A stretch of DNA of 64,000 bases, from contig NC_135551.1 of the NCBI RefSeq assembly GCF_964340395.1, forward strand, positions 9,040,379 to 9,104,378, written 5' to 3'. The translations under genes were made by a program, and so were the position numbers. The notes under the pieces are model-generated. The model was not told where the DNA came from, did no database searches, and worked only from the letters and a program-made list of their open reading frames with translations. Of the stretch, positions 1 to 13,650 are shown in pieces; positions within the stretch are counted from its first letter, which is position 1, and the number at the start of each line of letters is the position of its first letter. The stretch comes from Glandiceps talaboti (taxonomy: Eukaryota > Hemichordata > Enteropneusta > Spengelidae).

Positions 1-39
1 AGTGGTTAGTTTTCATAAGTTATTGGCACATTTCCGCTA

Positions 40-146
40 GGCCACAAAAAGAAAAGAATTGTTTCTAGTCAGGAAATGTCACAGACAGGGGCAGGGAGTA
101 TTTAAGTGATGCACACTGACCAGAAACAATTCTCTCTTTTTTGGCC
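40..146 (+). promoter_or_regulatory. Hairpin with TATA-like motif and splice-donor-like site, repeated in every array unit
   Basis: Left arm 40-72 and right arm 116-146 are reverse complements over about 31 positions with a few mismatches, separated by a 43-nt loop. The loop contains TATTTAAG (about 99-106), which resembles a TATA box. About 30 bp downstream is a pyrimidine run (TCTCTCTTTTTT), and at 165 the sequence ACGGTGAGTG resembles a 5' splice site. The arrangement recurs in all copies. Copies 4-6 have a few arm changes, and copies 5 and 6 share an AACAG variant at the start of the right arm. Whether it directs transcription cannot be told from sequence alone; the hairpin could instead be a cruciform or a remnant of mobile-element ends. 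Confidence 0.4.
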
Positions 147-1208
147 TTTGAAACTATTTCTACGGTGAGTGCTACGCTACATTGTTCTATAAAGCTTCAC
201 ATTGCATGTTCCGGTTGGCCAGGAGATTGCTACAGCAAGGGGCAAACAGCAATCAATGACAAAAAATAACTTATTGCATATGTTCTGTTGTATTCCAACA
301 ATTGTCTGTAGGAACGTGAATCTCAAAACTTTCAGTTTAAATCTAGTCCAGTTTTCCAACAGAAATAATCACGCCGAATGTGTCTATGCGAATAGTCGAT
401 TGCAATCCTGTCTATCGGGTACCTAAACTATACTGTATCACAGCGTATACAAAGACTCAGACACAGTACTGTAAACAGAGAAACTAACAGATTTTAACAC
501 AGTCACATAAATTACTACATTATGCAGACAAACTGGTCTTATCACAAATTTCAACGCAAACCATTTTCAGATAAGACTAAATAAAAACATTTGTGTTTCC
601 GATAACTCGACATACCCTAGTTTAAGCCGTCGACATTAAACATTTTTTTAAACATTTAAAAGAGAAATATAGGAAATTCTTATATTTTATTAACAACGTC
701 TTGTTTGGTTTTGGTCGAAACAATATTTTTTTCAAAAATAAAAACAATAATAAAGATTAAATAAATATTTTCTGAGGCCATATAATTGGATATATCGAGT
801 AAGTATCGATTAAATATTGAGTATATATTCAAAAGTGAAAAATTCATGTGTGGAACCAATTATCAAAACTAAGTATAAGCTATTAACTAAATCTCTCCAT
901 AACTACATGCATATACAGTAGTCGTAGTCCAAATGGTCATCATTCCTAATCGTCATGTTTAGTACATATATTCTAATAAACCATAGACAAATTAGAAGGA
1001 GGCTAGGGTATCGAGTTATCGTCATTGTCACCATGGAGACCGTTATTGTCACTACGAAAAGTAGCAATGTAACCACTGATGTCGTCAGTTTGGAACGTCA
1101 TGGCTTTTGTGATTTGGAGTGAACACTTCGCGAAACTTTATTCTTCTAATATGAGGAAATTGAATTGTGAGCATTTACTTGGACCAAACCGAATACAAAT
1201 CTGATAAA

Positions 1209-1222
1209 TTATGACGTCATAA
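1209..1222. promoter_or_regulatory. Perfect 14-bp palindrome containing a CRE/ATF core
   Basis: The sequence TTATGACGTCATAA is a perfect palindrome around TGACGTCA, the canonical CREB/ATF site. It is present in each full array unit. It may be chance or a functional site; nothing else nearby decides. Confidence 0.4.
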
Positions 1223-4200
1223 ATAAGATACTATACTGTCCAAAATAAGCAGTATTTACATCGAATTCACTTGTAACTATTACTTGGGTAGCTAGCTCAG
1301 GGAATATGTCGGGAAACAGTCAGTCGCGCCAGCACGACCTGTAGTACAAGCCAACACGATAGAAATATTGCATATCATTAAAAGTTTATACATGATAAAA
1401 TAAATTCAACATAACTCAGGATGAAACAAATATTTAATCGTAAACGAATCATTATCAAAACAATTTCGCCCTTAAACTCATCCAATGGAGTTATTCAGAA
1501 CATGTTGTCTTCAGAGAGAAACTGTGCGGTGTAAATCAATTTTGTAATCATTGTCCTCATAAAGGGACTATTATTCCATCTATTCTCTAAAATTTGCACT
1601 TGCGGCAATTGACCGGTCATAAAATCTACGAAGGTGACAAAATCGGCCTGTTTATAAACTAAGCAAAATCTGTATCTTTAACTTGCGTTTAGATTGCACC
1701 ATAATTAGGTTGGCATCTAGTATTCAAGACACAGAGATCACATAGACATTGTTTCTGGTTTGGAAATGTTGTCTAAAGTGGTGCGACGATGCGATTTTTT
1801 TTTTACATTCTCAACAAATGTTACTCAGACTACTGTTCATAGCAGTTACTGTTCTTTTTATTTAGTACATAATTTATGGTTTTCAGTAATTACGCTATAT
1901 CTCAAGAGTGCATGCTTCAAATTCAATATATATTTTGGTACATAAATTTGTGATACCAAAGCACACCTGTCCTGAAAATATTATCGATGTAGTGGTTAGT
2001 TTTCATAAGTTATTGGCACATTTCCGCTAGGCCACAAAAAGAAAAGAATTGTTTCTAGTCAGGAAATGTCACAGACAGGGGCAGGGAGTATTTAAGTGAT
2101 GCACACTGACCAGAAACAATTCTCTCTTTTTTGGCCTTTGAAACTATTTCTACGGTGAGTGCTACGCTACATTGTTCTATAAAGCTTCACATTGCATGTT
2201 CCGGTTGGCCAGGAGATTGCTACAGCAAGGGGCAAACAACAATCAATGACAAAAAATAACTTATTGCATATGTTCTGTTGTATTCCAACAATTGTCTGTA
2301 GGAACGTGAATCTCAAAACTTTCAGTTTAAATCTAGTCCAGTTTTCCAACAGAAATAATCACGCCGAATGTGTCTATGCGAATAGTCGATTGCAATCCTG
2401 TCTATCGGGTACCAAAACTATACTGTATCATAGCGTATGCAAAGACTCAGACACAGTACTGTAAACAGAGAAACTAACAGATTTTAACACAGTCACATAA
2501 ATTACTACATTATGCAGACAAACTGGTCTTATCACAAATTTCAACGCAAACCATTTTCAGATAAGACTAAATAAAAACATTTGTGTTTCCGATAACTCGA
2601 CATACCCTAGTTTAAGCCGTCGACATTAAACATTTTTTTAAACATTTAAAAGAGAAATATAAGAAATTCTTATATTTTATTAACAACGTCTTGTTTGGTT
2701 TTGGTCGAAACAATATTTTTTTCAAAAATAAAAACAATAAAAAAGATTAAATAAATATTTTCTGAGGCCATATAATTGGATATATCGAGTAAGTATCGAT
2801 TAAATATTGAGTATATATTCAAAAGTGAAAAATTCATGTGTGGAACCAATTGTCAAAACTAAGTATAAGCTATTAACTAAATCTCTCCATAACTACATGC
2901 ATATACAGTAGTCGTAGTCCAAATGGTCATCATTCCTAATCGTCATGTTTAGTACATATATTCTAATAAACCATAGACAAATTAGAAGGGGGCTAGGGTA
3001 TCGAGTTATCGTCATTGTCACCATGGAGACCGTTATTGTCACTACGAAAAGTAGCAATGTAACCACTGATGTCGTCAGTTTGGAACGTCATGGCTTTTGT
3101 GATTTGGAGTGAACACTTCGCGAAACTTTATTCTTCTAATATGAGGAAATTGTGAGCATTTACTTGGACCAAACCGAATACAAATCTGATAAATTATGAC
3201 GTCATAAATAAGATACTATACTGTCCAAAATAAGCAGTATTTACATCGAATTCACTTGTAACTATTACTTGGGTAGCTAGCTCAGGGAATATGTCGGGAA
3301 ACAGTCAGTCGCGCCAGCACGACCTGTAGTACAAGCCAACACGATAGAAATATTGCATATCATTAAAAGTTTATACATGATAAAATAAATTCAACATAAC
3401 TCAGGATGAAACAAATATTTAATCGTAAACGAATCATTATCAAAACAATTTCGCCCTTAAACTCATCCAATGGAGTTATTCAGAACATGTTGTCTTCAGA
3501 GAGAAACTGTGCGGTGTAAATCAATTTTGTAATCATTGTCCTCACAAAGGGACTATTATTCCATCTATTCTCTAAAATTTGCACTTGCGGCAATTGACCG
3601 GTCATAAAATCTACGAAGGTGACAAAATCGGCCTGTTTATAAACTAAGCAAAATCTGTATCTTTAACTTGCGTTTAGATTGCACCATAATTAGGTTGGCA
3701 TCTAGTATTCAAGACACAGAGATCACATAGACATTGTTTCTGGTTTGGAAATGTTGTCTAAAGTGGTGCGACGATGCGATTTTTTTTTTACATTCTCAAC
3801 AAATGTTACTCAGACTACTGTTCATAGCAGTTACTGTTCTTTTTATTTAGTACATAATTTATGGTTTTCAGTAATTACGCTATATCTCAAGAGTGCATGC
3901 TTCAAATTCAATATATCTTTTGGTACATAAATTTGTGATACCAAAGCACACCTGTCCTGAAAATAGTATCGATGTAGTGGTTAGTTTTCATAAGTTATTG
4001 GCACATTTCCGCTAGGCCACAAAAAGAAAAGAATTGTTTCTAGTCAGGAAATGTCACAGACAGGGGCAGGGAGTATTTAAGTGATGCACACTGACCAGAA
4101 ACAATTCTCTCTTTTTTGGCCTTTGAAACTATTTCTACGGTGAGTGCTACGCTACATTGTTCTATAAAGCTTCACATTGCATGTTCCGGTTGGCCAGGAG

Positions 4201-7200
4201 ATTGCTACAGCAAGGGGCAAACAGCAATCAATGACAAAAAATAACTTATTGCATATGTTCTGTTGTATTCCAACAATTGTCTGTAGGAACGTGAATCTCA
4301 AAACTTTCAGTTTAAATCTAGTCCAGTTTTCCAACAGAAATAATCACGCCGAATGTGTCTATGCGAATAGTCGATTGCAATCCTGTCTATCGGGTACCTA
4401 AACTATACTGTATCATAGCGTATGCAAAGACTCAGACACAGTACTGTAAACAGAGAAACTAACAGATTTTAACACAGTCACATAAATTACTACATTATGC
4501 AGACAAACTGGTCTTATCACAAATTTCAACGCAAACCATTTTCAGATAAGACTAAATAAAAACATTTGTGTTTCCGATAACTCGACATACCCTAGTTTAA
4601 GCCGTCGACATTAAACATTTTTTTAAACATTTAAAAGAGAAATATAGGAAATTCTTATATTTTATTAACAACGTCTTGTTTGGTTTTGGTCGAAACAATA
4701 TTTTTTTCAAAAATAAAAACAATAAAAAAGATAAAATAAATATTTTCTGAGGCCATATAATTGGATATATCGAGTAAGTATCGATTAAATATTGAGTATA
4801 TATTCAAAAGTGAAAAATGCATGTGTGGAACCAATTGTCAAAACTAAGTATAAGCTATTAACTAAATCTCTCCATAACTACATGCATATACAGTAGTCGT
4901 AGTCCAAATGGTCATCATTCCTAATCATCATGTTAAGTACATATATTCTAATAAACCATAGACAAATTAGAAGGGGGCTAGGGTATCGAGTTATCGTCAT
5001 TGTCACCATGGAGACCGTTATTGTCACTACGAAAAGTAGCAATGTAACCACTGATGTCGTCAATTTGGAACGTCATGGCTTTTGTGATTTGGAGTGAACA
5101 CTCCGCGAAACTTTATTCTTCTAATATGAGCAAATTGTGAGCATTTACTTGGACCAAACCGAATACAAATCTGATAAATTATGACGTCATAAATAAGATA
5201 CTATACTGTCCAAAATAAGCAGTATTTACATCGAATTCACTTGTAACTATTACTTGGGTAGCTAGCTCAGGGAATATGTCGGGAAACAGTCAGTCGCGCC
5301 AGCACGACCTGTAGTACAAGCCAACACGATATAAATATTGCATATCATTAAAAGTTTATACATAATAAAATAAATTCAACATAACTCAGGATGAAACAAA
5401 TATTTAATCGTAAACGAATCATTATCAAAACAATTTCGCCCTTAAACTCATCCAATGGAGTTATTCAGAACATGTTGTCTTCAGAGAGAAACTGTGCGGT
5501 GTAAATCAATTTTGTAATCATTGTCCTCACAAAGGGACTATTATTCCATCTATTCTCTAAAATTTGCACTTGCGGCAATTGACCGGTCATAAAATCTACG
5601 AAGGTGACAAAATCGGCCTGTTTATAAACTAAGCAAAATCTGTATCTTTAACTTGCGTTTAGATTGCACCATAATTAGGTTGGCATCTAGTATTCAAGAC
5701 ACAGAGATCACATAGACATTGTTTCTGGTTTGGAAATGTTGTCTAAAGTGGTGCGACGATGCGATTTTTTTTTTACATTCTCAACAAATGTTACTCAGAC
5801 TACTGTTCATAGCAGTTACTGTTCTTTTTATTTAGTACATAATTTATGGTTTTCAGTAATTACGCTATATCTCAAGAGTGCATGCTTCAAATTCAATATA
5901 TATTTTGGTACATAAATTTGTGATACCAAAGCACACCTGTCCTGAAAATATTATCGATGTAGTGGTTAGTTTTCATAAGTTATTGGCACATTTCCGCTAG
6001 GCCACAGAAAGAAAGGAATTGTTTCTAGTCAGGAAATGTCACAGACAGGGGCAGGGAGTATTTAAGTGATGCACACTGACCAGAAACAATTCTCTCTTTT
6101 TTGGCCTTTGAAACTATTTCTACGGTGAGTGCTACGCTACATTGTTCTATAAAGCTTCACATTGCATGTTCCGGTTGGCCAGGAGATTGCTACAGCAAGG
6201 GGCAAACAGCAATCAATGACAAAAAATAACTTATTGCATATGTTCTGTTGTATTCCAACAATTGTCTGTAGGAACGTGAATCTCAAAACTTTCAGTTTAA
6301 ATCTAGTCCAGTTTTCCAACAGAAATAATCACGCCGAATGTGTCTATGCGAATAGTCGATTGCAATCCTGTCTATCGGGTACCTAAACTATACTGTATCA
6401 CAGCGTATACAAAGACTCAGACACAGTACTGTAAACAGAGAAACTAACAGATTTTAACACAGTCACATAAATTACTACATTATGCAGACAAACTGGTCTT
6501 ATCACAAATTTCAACGCAAACCATTTTCAGATAAGACTAAATAAAAACATTTGTGTTTCCGATAACTCGACATACCCTAGTTTAAGCCGTCGACATTAAA
6601 CATTTTTTTAAACATTTAAAAGAGAAATATAGGAAATTCTTATATTTTATTAACAACGTCTTGTTTGGTTTTGGTCGAAACAATATTTTTTTCAAAAATA
6701 AAAACAATAATAAAGATTAAATAAATATTTTCTGAGGCCATATAATTGGATATATCGAGTAAGTATCGATTAAATATTGAGTATATATTCAAAAGTGAAA
6801 AATTCATGTGTGGAACCAATTATCAAAACTAAGTATAAGCTATTAACTAAATCTCTCCATAACTACATGCATATACAGTAGTCGTAGTCCAAATGGTCAT
6901 CATTCCTAATCGTCATGTTTAGTACATATATTCTAATAAACCATAGACAAATTAGAAGGGGGCTAGGGTATCGAGTTATCGTCATTGTCACCATGGAGAC
7001 CGTTATTGTCACTACGAAAAGTAGCAATGTAACCACTGATGTCGTCAGTTTGGAACGTCATGGCTTTTGTGATTTGGAGTGAACACTTCGCGAAACTTTA
7101 TTCTTCTAATATGAGCAAATTGTGAGCATTTACTTGGACCAAACCGAATACAAATCTGATAAATTATGACGTCATAAATAAGATACTATACTGTCCAAAA

Positions 7201-10200
7201 TAAGCAGTATTTACATCGAATTCACTTGTAACTATTACTTGGGTAGCTAGCTCAGGGAATATGTCGGGAAACAGTCAGTCGCGCCAGCACGACCTGTAGT
7301 ACAAGCCAACACGATATAAATATTGCATATCATTAAAAGTTTATACATAATAAAATAAATTCAACATAACTCAGGATGAAACAAATATTTAATCGTAAAC
7401 GAATCATTATCAAAACAATTTCGCCCTTAAACTCATCCAATGGAGTTATTCAGAACATGTTGTCTTCAGAGAGAAACTGTGCGGTGTAAATCAATTTTGT
7501 AATCATTGTCCTCACAAAGGGACTATTATTCCATCTATTCTCTAAAATTTGCACTTGCGGCAATTGACCGGTCATAAAATCTACGAAGGTGACAAAATCG
7601 GCCTGTTTATAAACTAAGCAAAATCTGTATCTTTAACTTGCGTTTAGATTGCACCATAATTAGGTTGGCATCTAGTATTCAAGACACAGAGATCACATAG
7701 ACATTGTTTCTGGTTTGGAAATGTTGTCTAAAGTGGTGCGACGATGCGATTTTTTTTTTACATTCTCAACAAATGTTACTCAGACTACTGTTCATAGCAG
7801 TTACTGTTCTTTTTATTTAGTACATAATTTATGGTTTTCAGTAATTACGCTATATCTCAAGAGTGCATGCTTCAAATTCAATATATATTTTGGTACATAA
7901 ATTTGTGATACCAAAGCACACCTGTCCTGAAAATATTATCGATGTAGTGGTTAGTTTTCATAAGTTATTGGCACATTTCCGCTAGGCCACAGAAAGAAAA
8001 GAATTGTTTCTAGTCAGGAAATGTCACAGACAGGGGCAGGGAGTATTTAAGTGATGCACACTGAACAGAAACAATTCTCTCTTTTTTGGCCTTTGAAACT
8101 ATTTCTACGGTGAGTGCTACGCTACATTGTTCTATAAAGCTTCACATTGCATGTTCCGGTTGGCCAGGAGATTGCTACAGCAAGGGGCAAACAGCAATCA
8201 ATGACAAAAAATAACTTATTGCATATGTTCTGTTGTATTCCAACAATTGTCTGTAGGAACGTGAATCTCAAAACTTTCAGTTTAAATCTAGTCCAGTTTT
8301 CCAACAGAAATAATCACGCCGAATGTGTCTATGCGAATAGTCGATTGCAATCCTGTCTATCGGGTACCTAAACTATACTGTATCACAGCGTATACAAAGA
8401 CTCAGACACAGTACTGTAAACAGAGAAACTAACAGATTTTAACACAGTCACATAAATTACTACATTATGCAGACAAACTGGTCTTATCACAAATTTCAAC
8501 GCAAACCATTTTCAGATAAGACTAAATAAAAACATTTGTGTTTCCGATAACTCGACATACCCTAGTTTAAGCCGTCGACATTAAACATTTTTTTAAACAT
8601 TTAAAAGAGAAATATAGGAAATTCTTATATTTTATTAACAACGTCTTGTTTGGTTTTGGTCGAAACAATATTTTTTTCAAAAATAAAAACAATAATAAAG
8701 ATTAAATAAATATTTTCTGAGGCCATATAATTGGATATATCGAGTAAGTATCGATTAAATATTGAGTATATATTCAAAAGTGAAAAATTCATGTGTGGAA
8801 CCAATTATCAAAACTAAGTATAAGCTATTAACTAAATCTCTCCATAACTACATGCATATACAGTAGTCGTAGTCCAAATGGTCATCATTCCTAATCGTCA
8901 TGTTTAGTACATATATTCTAATAAACCATAGACAAATTAGAAGGGGGCTAGGGTATCGAGTTATCGTCATTGTCACCATGGAGACCGTTATTGTCACTAC
9001 GAAAAGTAGCAATGTAACCACTGATGTCGTCAGTTTGGAACGTCATGGCTTTTGTGATTTGGAGTGAACACTTCGCGAAACTTTATTCTTCTAATATGAG
9101 GAAATTGTGAGCATTTACTTGGACCAAACCGAATACAAATCTGATAAATTATGACGTCATAAATAAGATACTATACTGTCCAAAATAAGCAGTATTTACA
9201 TCGAATTCACTTGTAACTATTACTTGGGTAGCTAGCTCAGGGAATATGTCGGGAAACAGTCAGTCGCGCCAGCACGACCTGTAGTACAAGCCAACACGAT
9301 ATAAATATTGCATATCATTAAAAGTTTATACATAATAAAATAAATTCAACATAACTCAGGATGAAACAAATATTTAATCGTAAACGAATCATTATCAAAA
9401 CAATTTCGCCCTTAAACTCATCCAATGGAGTTATTCAGAACATGTTGTCTTCAGAGAGAAACTGTGCGGTGTAAATCAATTTTGTAATCATTGTCCTCAC
9501 AAAGGGACTATTATTCCATCTATTCTCTAAAATTTGCACTTGCGGCAATTGACCGGTCATAAAATCTACGAAGGTGACAAAATCGGCCTGTTTATAAACT
9601 AAGCAAAATCTGTATCTTTAACTTGCGTTTAGATTGCACCATAATTAGGTTGGCATCTAGTATTCAAGACACAGAGATCACATAGACATTGTTTCTGGTT
9701 TGGAAATGTTGTCTAAAGTGGTGCGACGATGCGATTTTTTTTTTACATTCTCAACAAATGTTACTCAGACTACTGTTCATAGCAGTTACTGTTCTTTTTA
9801 TTTAGTACATAATTTATGGTTTTCAGTAATTACGCTATATCTCAAGAGTGCATGCTTCAAATTCAATATATATTTTGGTACATAAATTTGTGATACCAAA
9901 GCACACCTGTCCTGAAAATATTATCGATGTAGTGGTTAGTTTTCATAAGTTATTGGCACATTTCCGCTAGGCCACAGAAAGAAAAGAATTGTTTCTAGTC
10001 AGGAAATGTCACAGACAGGGGCAGGGAGTATTTAAGTGATGCACACTGAACAGAAACAATTCTCTCTTTTTTGGCCTTTGAAACTATTTCTACGGTGAGT
10101 GCTACGCTACATTGTTCTATAAAGCTTCACATTGCATGTTCCGGTTGGCCAGGAGATTGCTACAGCAAGGGGCAAACAGCAATCAATGACAAAAAATAAC

Positions 10201-12754
10201 TTATTGCATATGTTCTGTTGTATTCCAACAATTGTCTGTAGGAACGTGAATCTCAAAACTTTCAGTTTAAATCTAGTCCAGTTTTCCAACAGAAATAATC
10301 ACGCCGAATGTGTCTATGCGAATAGTCGATTGCAATCCTGTCTATCGGGTACCTAAACTATACTGTATCACAGCGTATACAAAGACTCAGACACAGTACT
10401 GTAAACAGATAAACTAACAGATTTTAACACAGTCACATAAATTACTACATTATGCAGACAAACTGGTCTTATCACAAATTTCAACGCAAACCATTTTCAG
10501 ATAAGACTAAATAAAAACATTTGTGTTTCCGATAACTCGACATACCCTAGTTTAAGCCGTCGACATTAAACATTTTTTTAAACATTTAAAAGAGAAATAT
10601 AGGAAATTCTTATATTTTATTAACAACGTCTTGTTTGGTTTTGGTCGAAACAATATTTTTTTCAAAAATAAAAACAATAATAAAGATTAAATAAATATTT
10701 TCTGAGGCCATATAATTGGATATATCGAGTAAGTATCGATTAAATATTGAGTATATATTCAAAAGTGAAAAATTCATGTGTGGAACCAATTATCAAAACT
10801 AAGTATAAGCTATTAACTAAATCTCTCCATAACTACATGCATATACAGTAGTCGTAGTCCAAATGGTCATCATTCCTAATCGTCATGTTTAGTACACATA
10901 TTCTAATAAACCATAGACAAATTAGAAGGGGGCTAGGGTATCGAGTTATCGTCATTGTCACCATGGAGACCGTTATTGTCACTACGAAAAGTAGCAATGT
11001 AACCACTGATGTCGTCAGTTTGGAACGTCATGGCTTTTGTGATTTGGAGTGAACACTTCGCGAAACTTTATTCTTCTAATATGAGGAAATTGTGAGCATT
11101 TACTTGGACCAAACCGAATACAAATCTGATAAATTATGACGTCATAAATAAGATACTATACTGTCCAAAATAAGCAGTATTTACATCGAATTCACTTGTA
11201 ACTATTACTTGGGTAGCTAGCTCAGGGAATATGTCGGGAAACAGTCAGTCGCGCCAGCACGACCTGTAGTACAAGCCAACACGATAGAAATATTGCATAT
11301 CATTAAAAGTTTATACATGATAAAATAAATTCAACATAACTCAGGATGAAACAAATATTTAATCGTAAACGAATCATTATCAAAACAATTTCGCCCTTAA
11401 ACTCATCCAATGGAGTTATTCAGAACATGTTGTCTTCAGAGAGAAACTGTGCGGTGTAAATCAATTTTGTAATCATTGTCCTCATAAAGGGACTATTATT
11501 CCATCTATTCTCTAAAATTTGCACTTGCGGCAATTGACCGGTCATAAAATCTACGAAGGTGACAAAATCGGCCTGTTTATAAACTAAGCAAAATCTGTAT
11601 CTTTAACTTGCGTTTAGATTGCACCATAATTAGGTTGGCATCTAGTATTCAAGACACAGAGATCACATAGACATTGTTTCTGGTTTGGAAATGTTGTCTA
11701 AAGTGGTGCGACGATGCGATTTTTTTTTACATTCTCAACAAATGTTACTCAGACTACTGTTCATAGCAGTTACTGTTCTTTTTATTTAGTACATAATTTA
11801 TGGTTTTCAGTAATTACGCTATATCTCAAGAGTGCATGCTTCAAATTCAATATATATTTTGGTACATAAATTTGTGATACCAAAGCACACCTGTCCTGAA
11901 AATATTATCGATGTAGTGGTTAGTTTTCATAAGTTATTGGCACATTTCCGCTAGGCCACAAAAAGAAAAGAATTGTTTCTAGTCAGGAAATGTTACAGAC
12001 AGGGGCAGGGAGTATTTAAGTGATGCACACTGACCAGAAACAATTCTCTCTTTTTTGGCCTTTGAAACTATTTCTACGGTGAGTGCTACGCTACATTGTT
12101 CTATAAAGCTTCACATTGCATGTTCCGGTTGGCCAGGAGATTGCTACAGCAAGGGGCAAACAACAATCAATGACAAAAAATAACTTATTGCATATGTTCT
12201 GTTGTATTCCAACAATTGTCTGTAGGAACGTGAATCTCAAAACTTTCAGTTTAAATCTAGTCCAGTTTTCCAACAGAAATAATCACGCCGAATGTGTCTA
12301 TGCGAATAGTCGATTGCAATCCTGTCTATCGGGTACCAAAACTATACTGTATCACAGCGTATGCAAAGACTCAGACACAGTACTGTAAACAGAGAAACTA
12401 ACAGATTTTAACACAGTCACATAAATTACTACATTATGCAGACAAACTGGTCTTATCACAAATTTCAACGCAAACCATTTTCAGATAAGACTAAATAAAA
12501 ACATTTGTGTTTCCGATAACTCGACATACCCTAGTTTAAGCCGTCGACATTAAACATTTTTTTAAACATTTAAAAGAGAAATATAGGAAATTCTTATATT
12601 TTATTAACAACGTCTTGTTTGGTTTTGGTCGAAACAATATTTTTTTCAAAAATAAAAACAATAAAAAAGATAAAATAAATATTTTCTGAGGCCATATAAT
12701 TGGAAACACCACATTTTTTGTTTTCCACGTAATTAGGAAGGACAACGCGCTTAC

Positions 12755-12811
12755 CTTTAGGGAAGCTGTAGTCGTAAACACGACAGTCAGGAACACCAAC
12801 AGTCGGATCAT
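12755..12811 (-). CDS. Signal-peptide first coding exon of a secreted or membrane protein
   Basis: Reading from ATG at 12811 leftwards gives MIRLLVFLTVVFTTTASLK, a textbook signal peptide: a charged residue after Met, a hydrophobic core, then small residues suitable for signal peptidase. The codon AAG is followed directly by GTAAGC, a strong splice donor, so the exon is 57 nt (19 codons, phase 0). A TATTTATA motif lies about 30 bp upstream, at 12841-12848. The next exons should lie at lower coordinates, inside or beyond the tandem array, where I recognise none. The gene may have been cut off by the array, or its next exon may lie outside the window. The product cannot be named. Confidence 0.55.
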
Positions 12812-13307
12812 GCCTCTCTCGATATCAGACTCTGAAATAGAGTTATAAATACGAAACTTTTACGAAACACCTTGTTCCATGTAAACTTAAAAACAAGCAT
12901 CGGACATTGTTGATGGTTATGTAGTAAACATGTTATTTTTTTGCCAAAATATCCGTTCGAAGCTAAAACGTTTATGTCGAAAATAGGATGAATTACCTTC
13001 TATTCAACTTCCAAAATATACCAATTTTTAAAATTTCAAATACACTTGCAAATACTCGCTAGCAAAGTAGACTTTGAATTGAAAACGAAAAAAAAAAAGA
13101 AACCCACTTCTACCTGTTGTGTGTGAAGTATCAGCAATGCGGCTCTTCGATGTCAACTCCTAGCAAGTAATGTCGGAATGAAATCCAGACTGCCTAAAAC
13201 ACCTTGTTATATTTAGAATTTCATTGAGTTGTTTTGAATAAACAGTACATTTGATTGACAGATTATAGGGCTAGCCATGTGTTTATTGCTTACGTTTGCA
13301 ACAAAAA
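12812..13307. other. No gene recognised
   Basis: Non-coding AT-rich sequence upstream of the signal-peptide exon, with one A-run near 13090. No domain or RNA gene is seen. Confidence 0.6.
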
Positions 13308-13650
13308 GTGTCAACCAATACTCTATTGTACGGGAGCAGTGTACCAACATATTTGCGGTAAACCAAATTTCGACAGCCCTATTCACAAAAAAATGCCACA
13401 TGTATTATAAATAGAATGGTGATGTATACTTTATTGTTTCGACATGTGTTTTCTAGTTCTCAATTAATACAATTCGGCTGCTTTTAACCATTAATGCATT
13501 ATATATTGAAACAAAGACATGGGTGTTTAGATTGTTTAGATTGTGATGTTAAAATACTAGCATTATATGATTCTATTCACATGGAACGAGTTGGGTATAT
13601 GGATTGAAATGCCAGTCGGCTCCGAAAGAATTGTAGCCATGACAACATAC
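13308..13650 (+). repeat. Duplicated block, copy 1 (second copy at 17161-17493)
   Basis: About 340 bp match 17161-17493 closely in the same orientation, from the shared TGTCAACCAA start to the shared GACAACATACTTTT end, with scattered substitutions and small indels. No coding content is recognisable. The second copy is flanked by a direct repeat (ATCATTTATACATTAACTTA), suggesting that it was inserted or duplicated there. Confidence 0.85.

Larger units (their letters stand above)
1..12704. repeat. Tandem array of a ~1985-bp repeat (6.4 copies)
   Basis: Units start at 1, 1991, 3976, 5961, 7946, 9931 and 11915, giving lengths of 1990, 1985, 1985, 1985, 1985 and 1984 bp plus a 790-bp partial last copy. 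That copy stops abruptly at 12704, where the sequence changes. The array probably continues to the left of the window. Copies differ by only scattered substitutions and small indels: a 5-bp insertion in copy 1 near 1160, and one T fewer in a T-run in copy 6. Each unit has small open frames (for example 202-426 plus, 177-359 minus, 1760-1945 plus). They persist only because copies are nearly identical; none has a recognisable domain, and the plus frame at 202 ends at different stops in different copies (74 or 90 codons). I read it as a non-coding satellite-like array. A repeated RNA gene or repeated promoter remains possible. Confidence 0.97.

Noticed and set aside
177-12388. Small open frames repeated in each 2-kb unit (60, 61, 74 or 90 codons) as a conserved gene family
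   Set aside because: They are conserved only because the whole unit is nearly identical, including non-coding parts; frames overlap on both strands, and one ends at different stops between copies.
1-12704. Ribosomal RNA, 5S or histone repeat
   Set aside because: No recognisable rRNA or histone sequence in the unit; it is AT-rich throughout.
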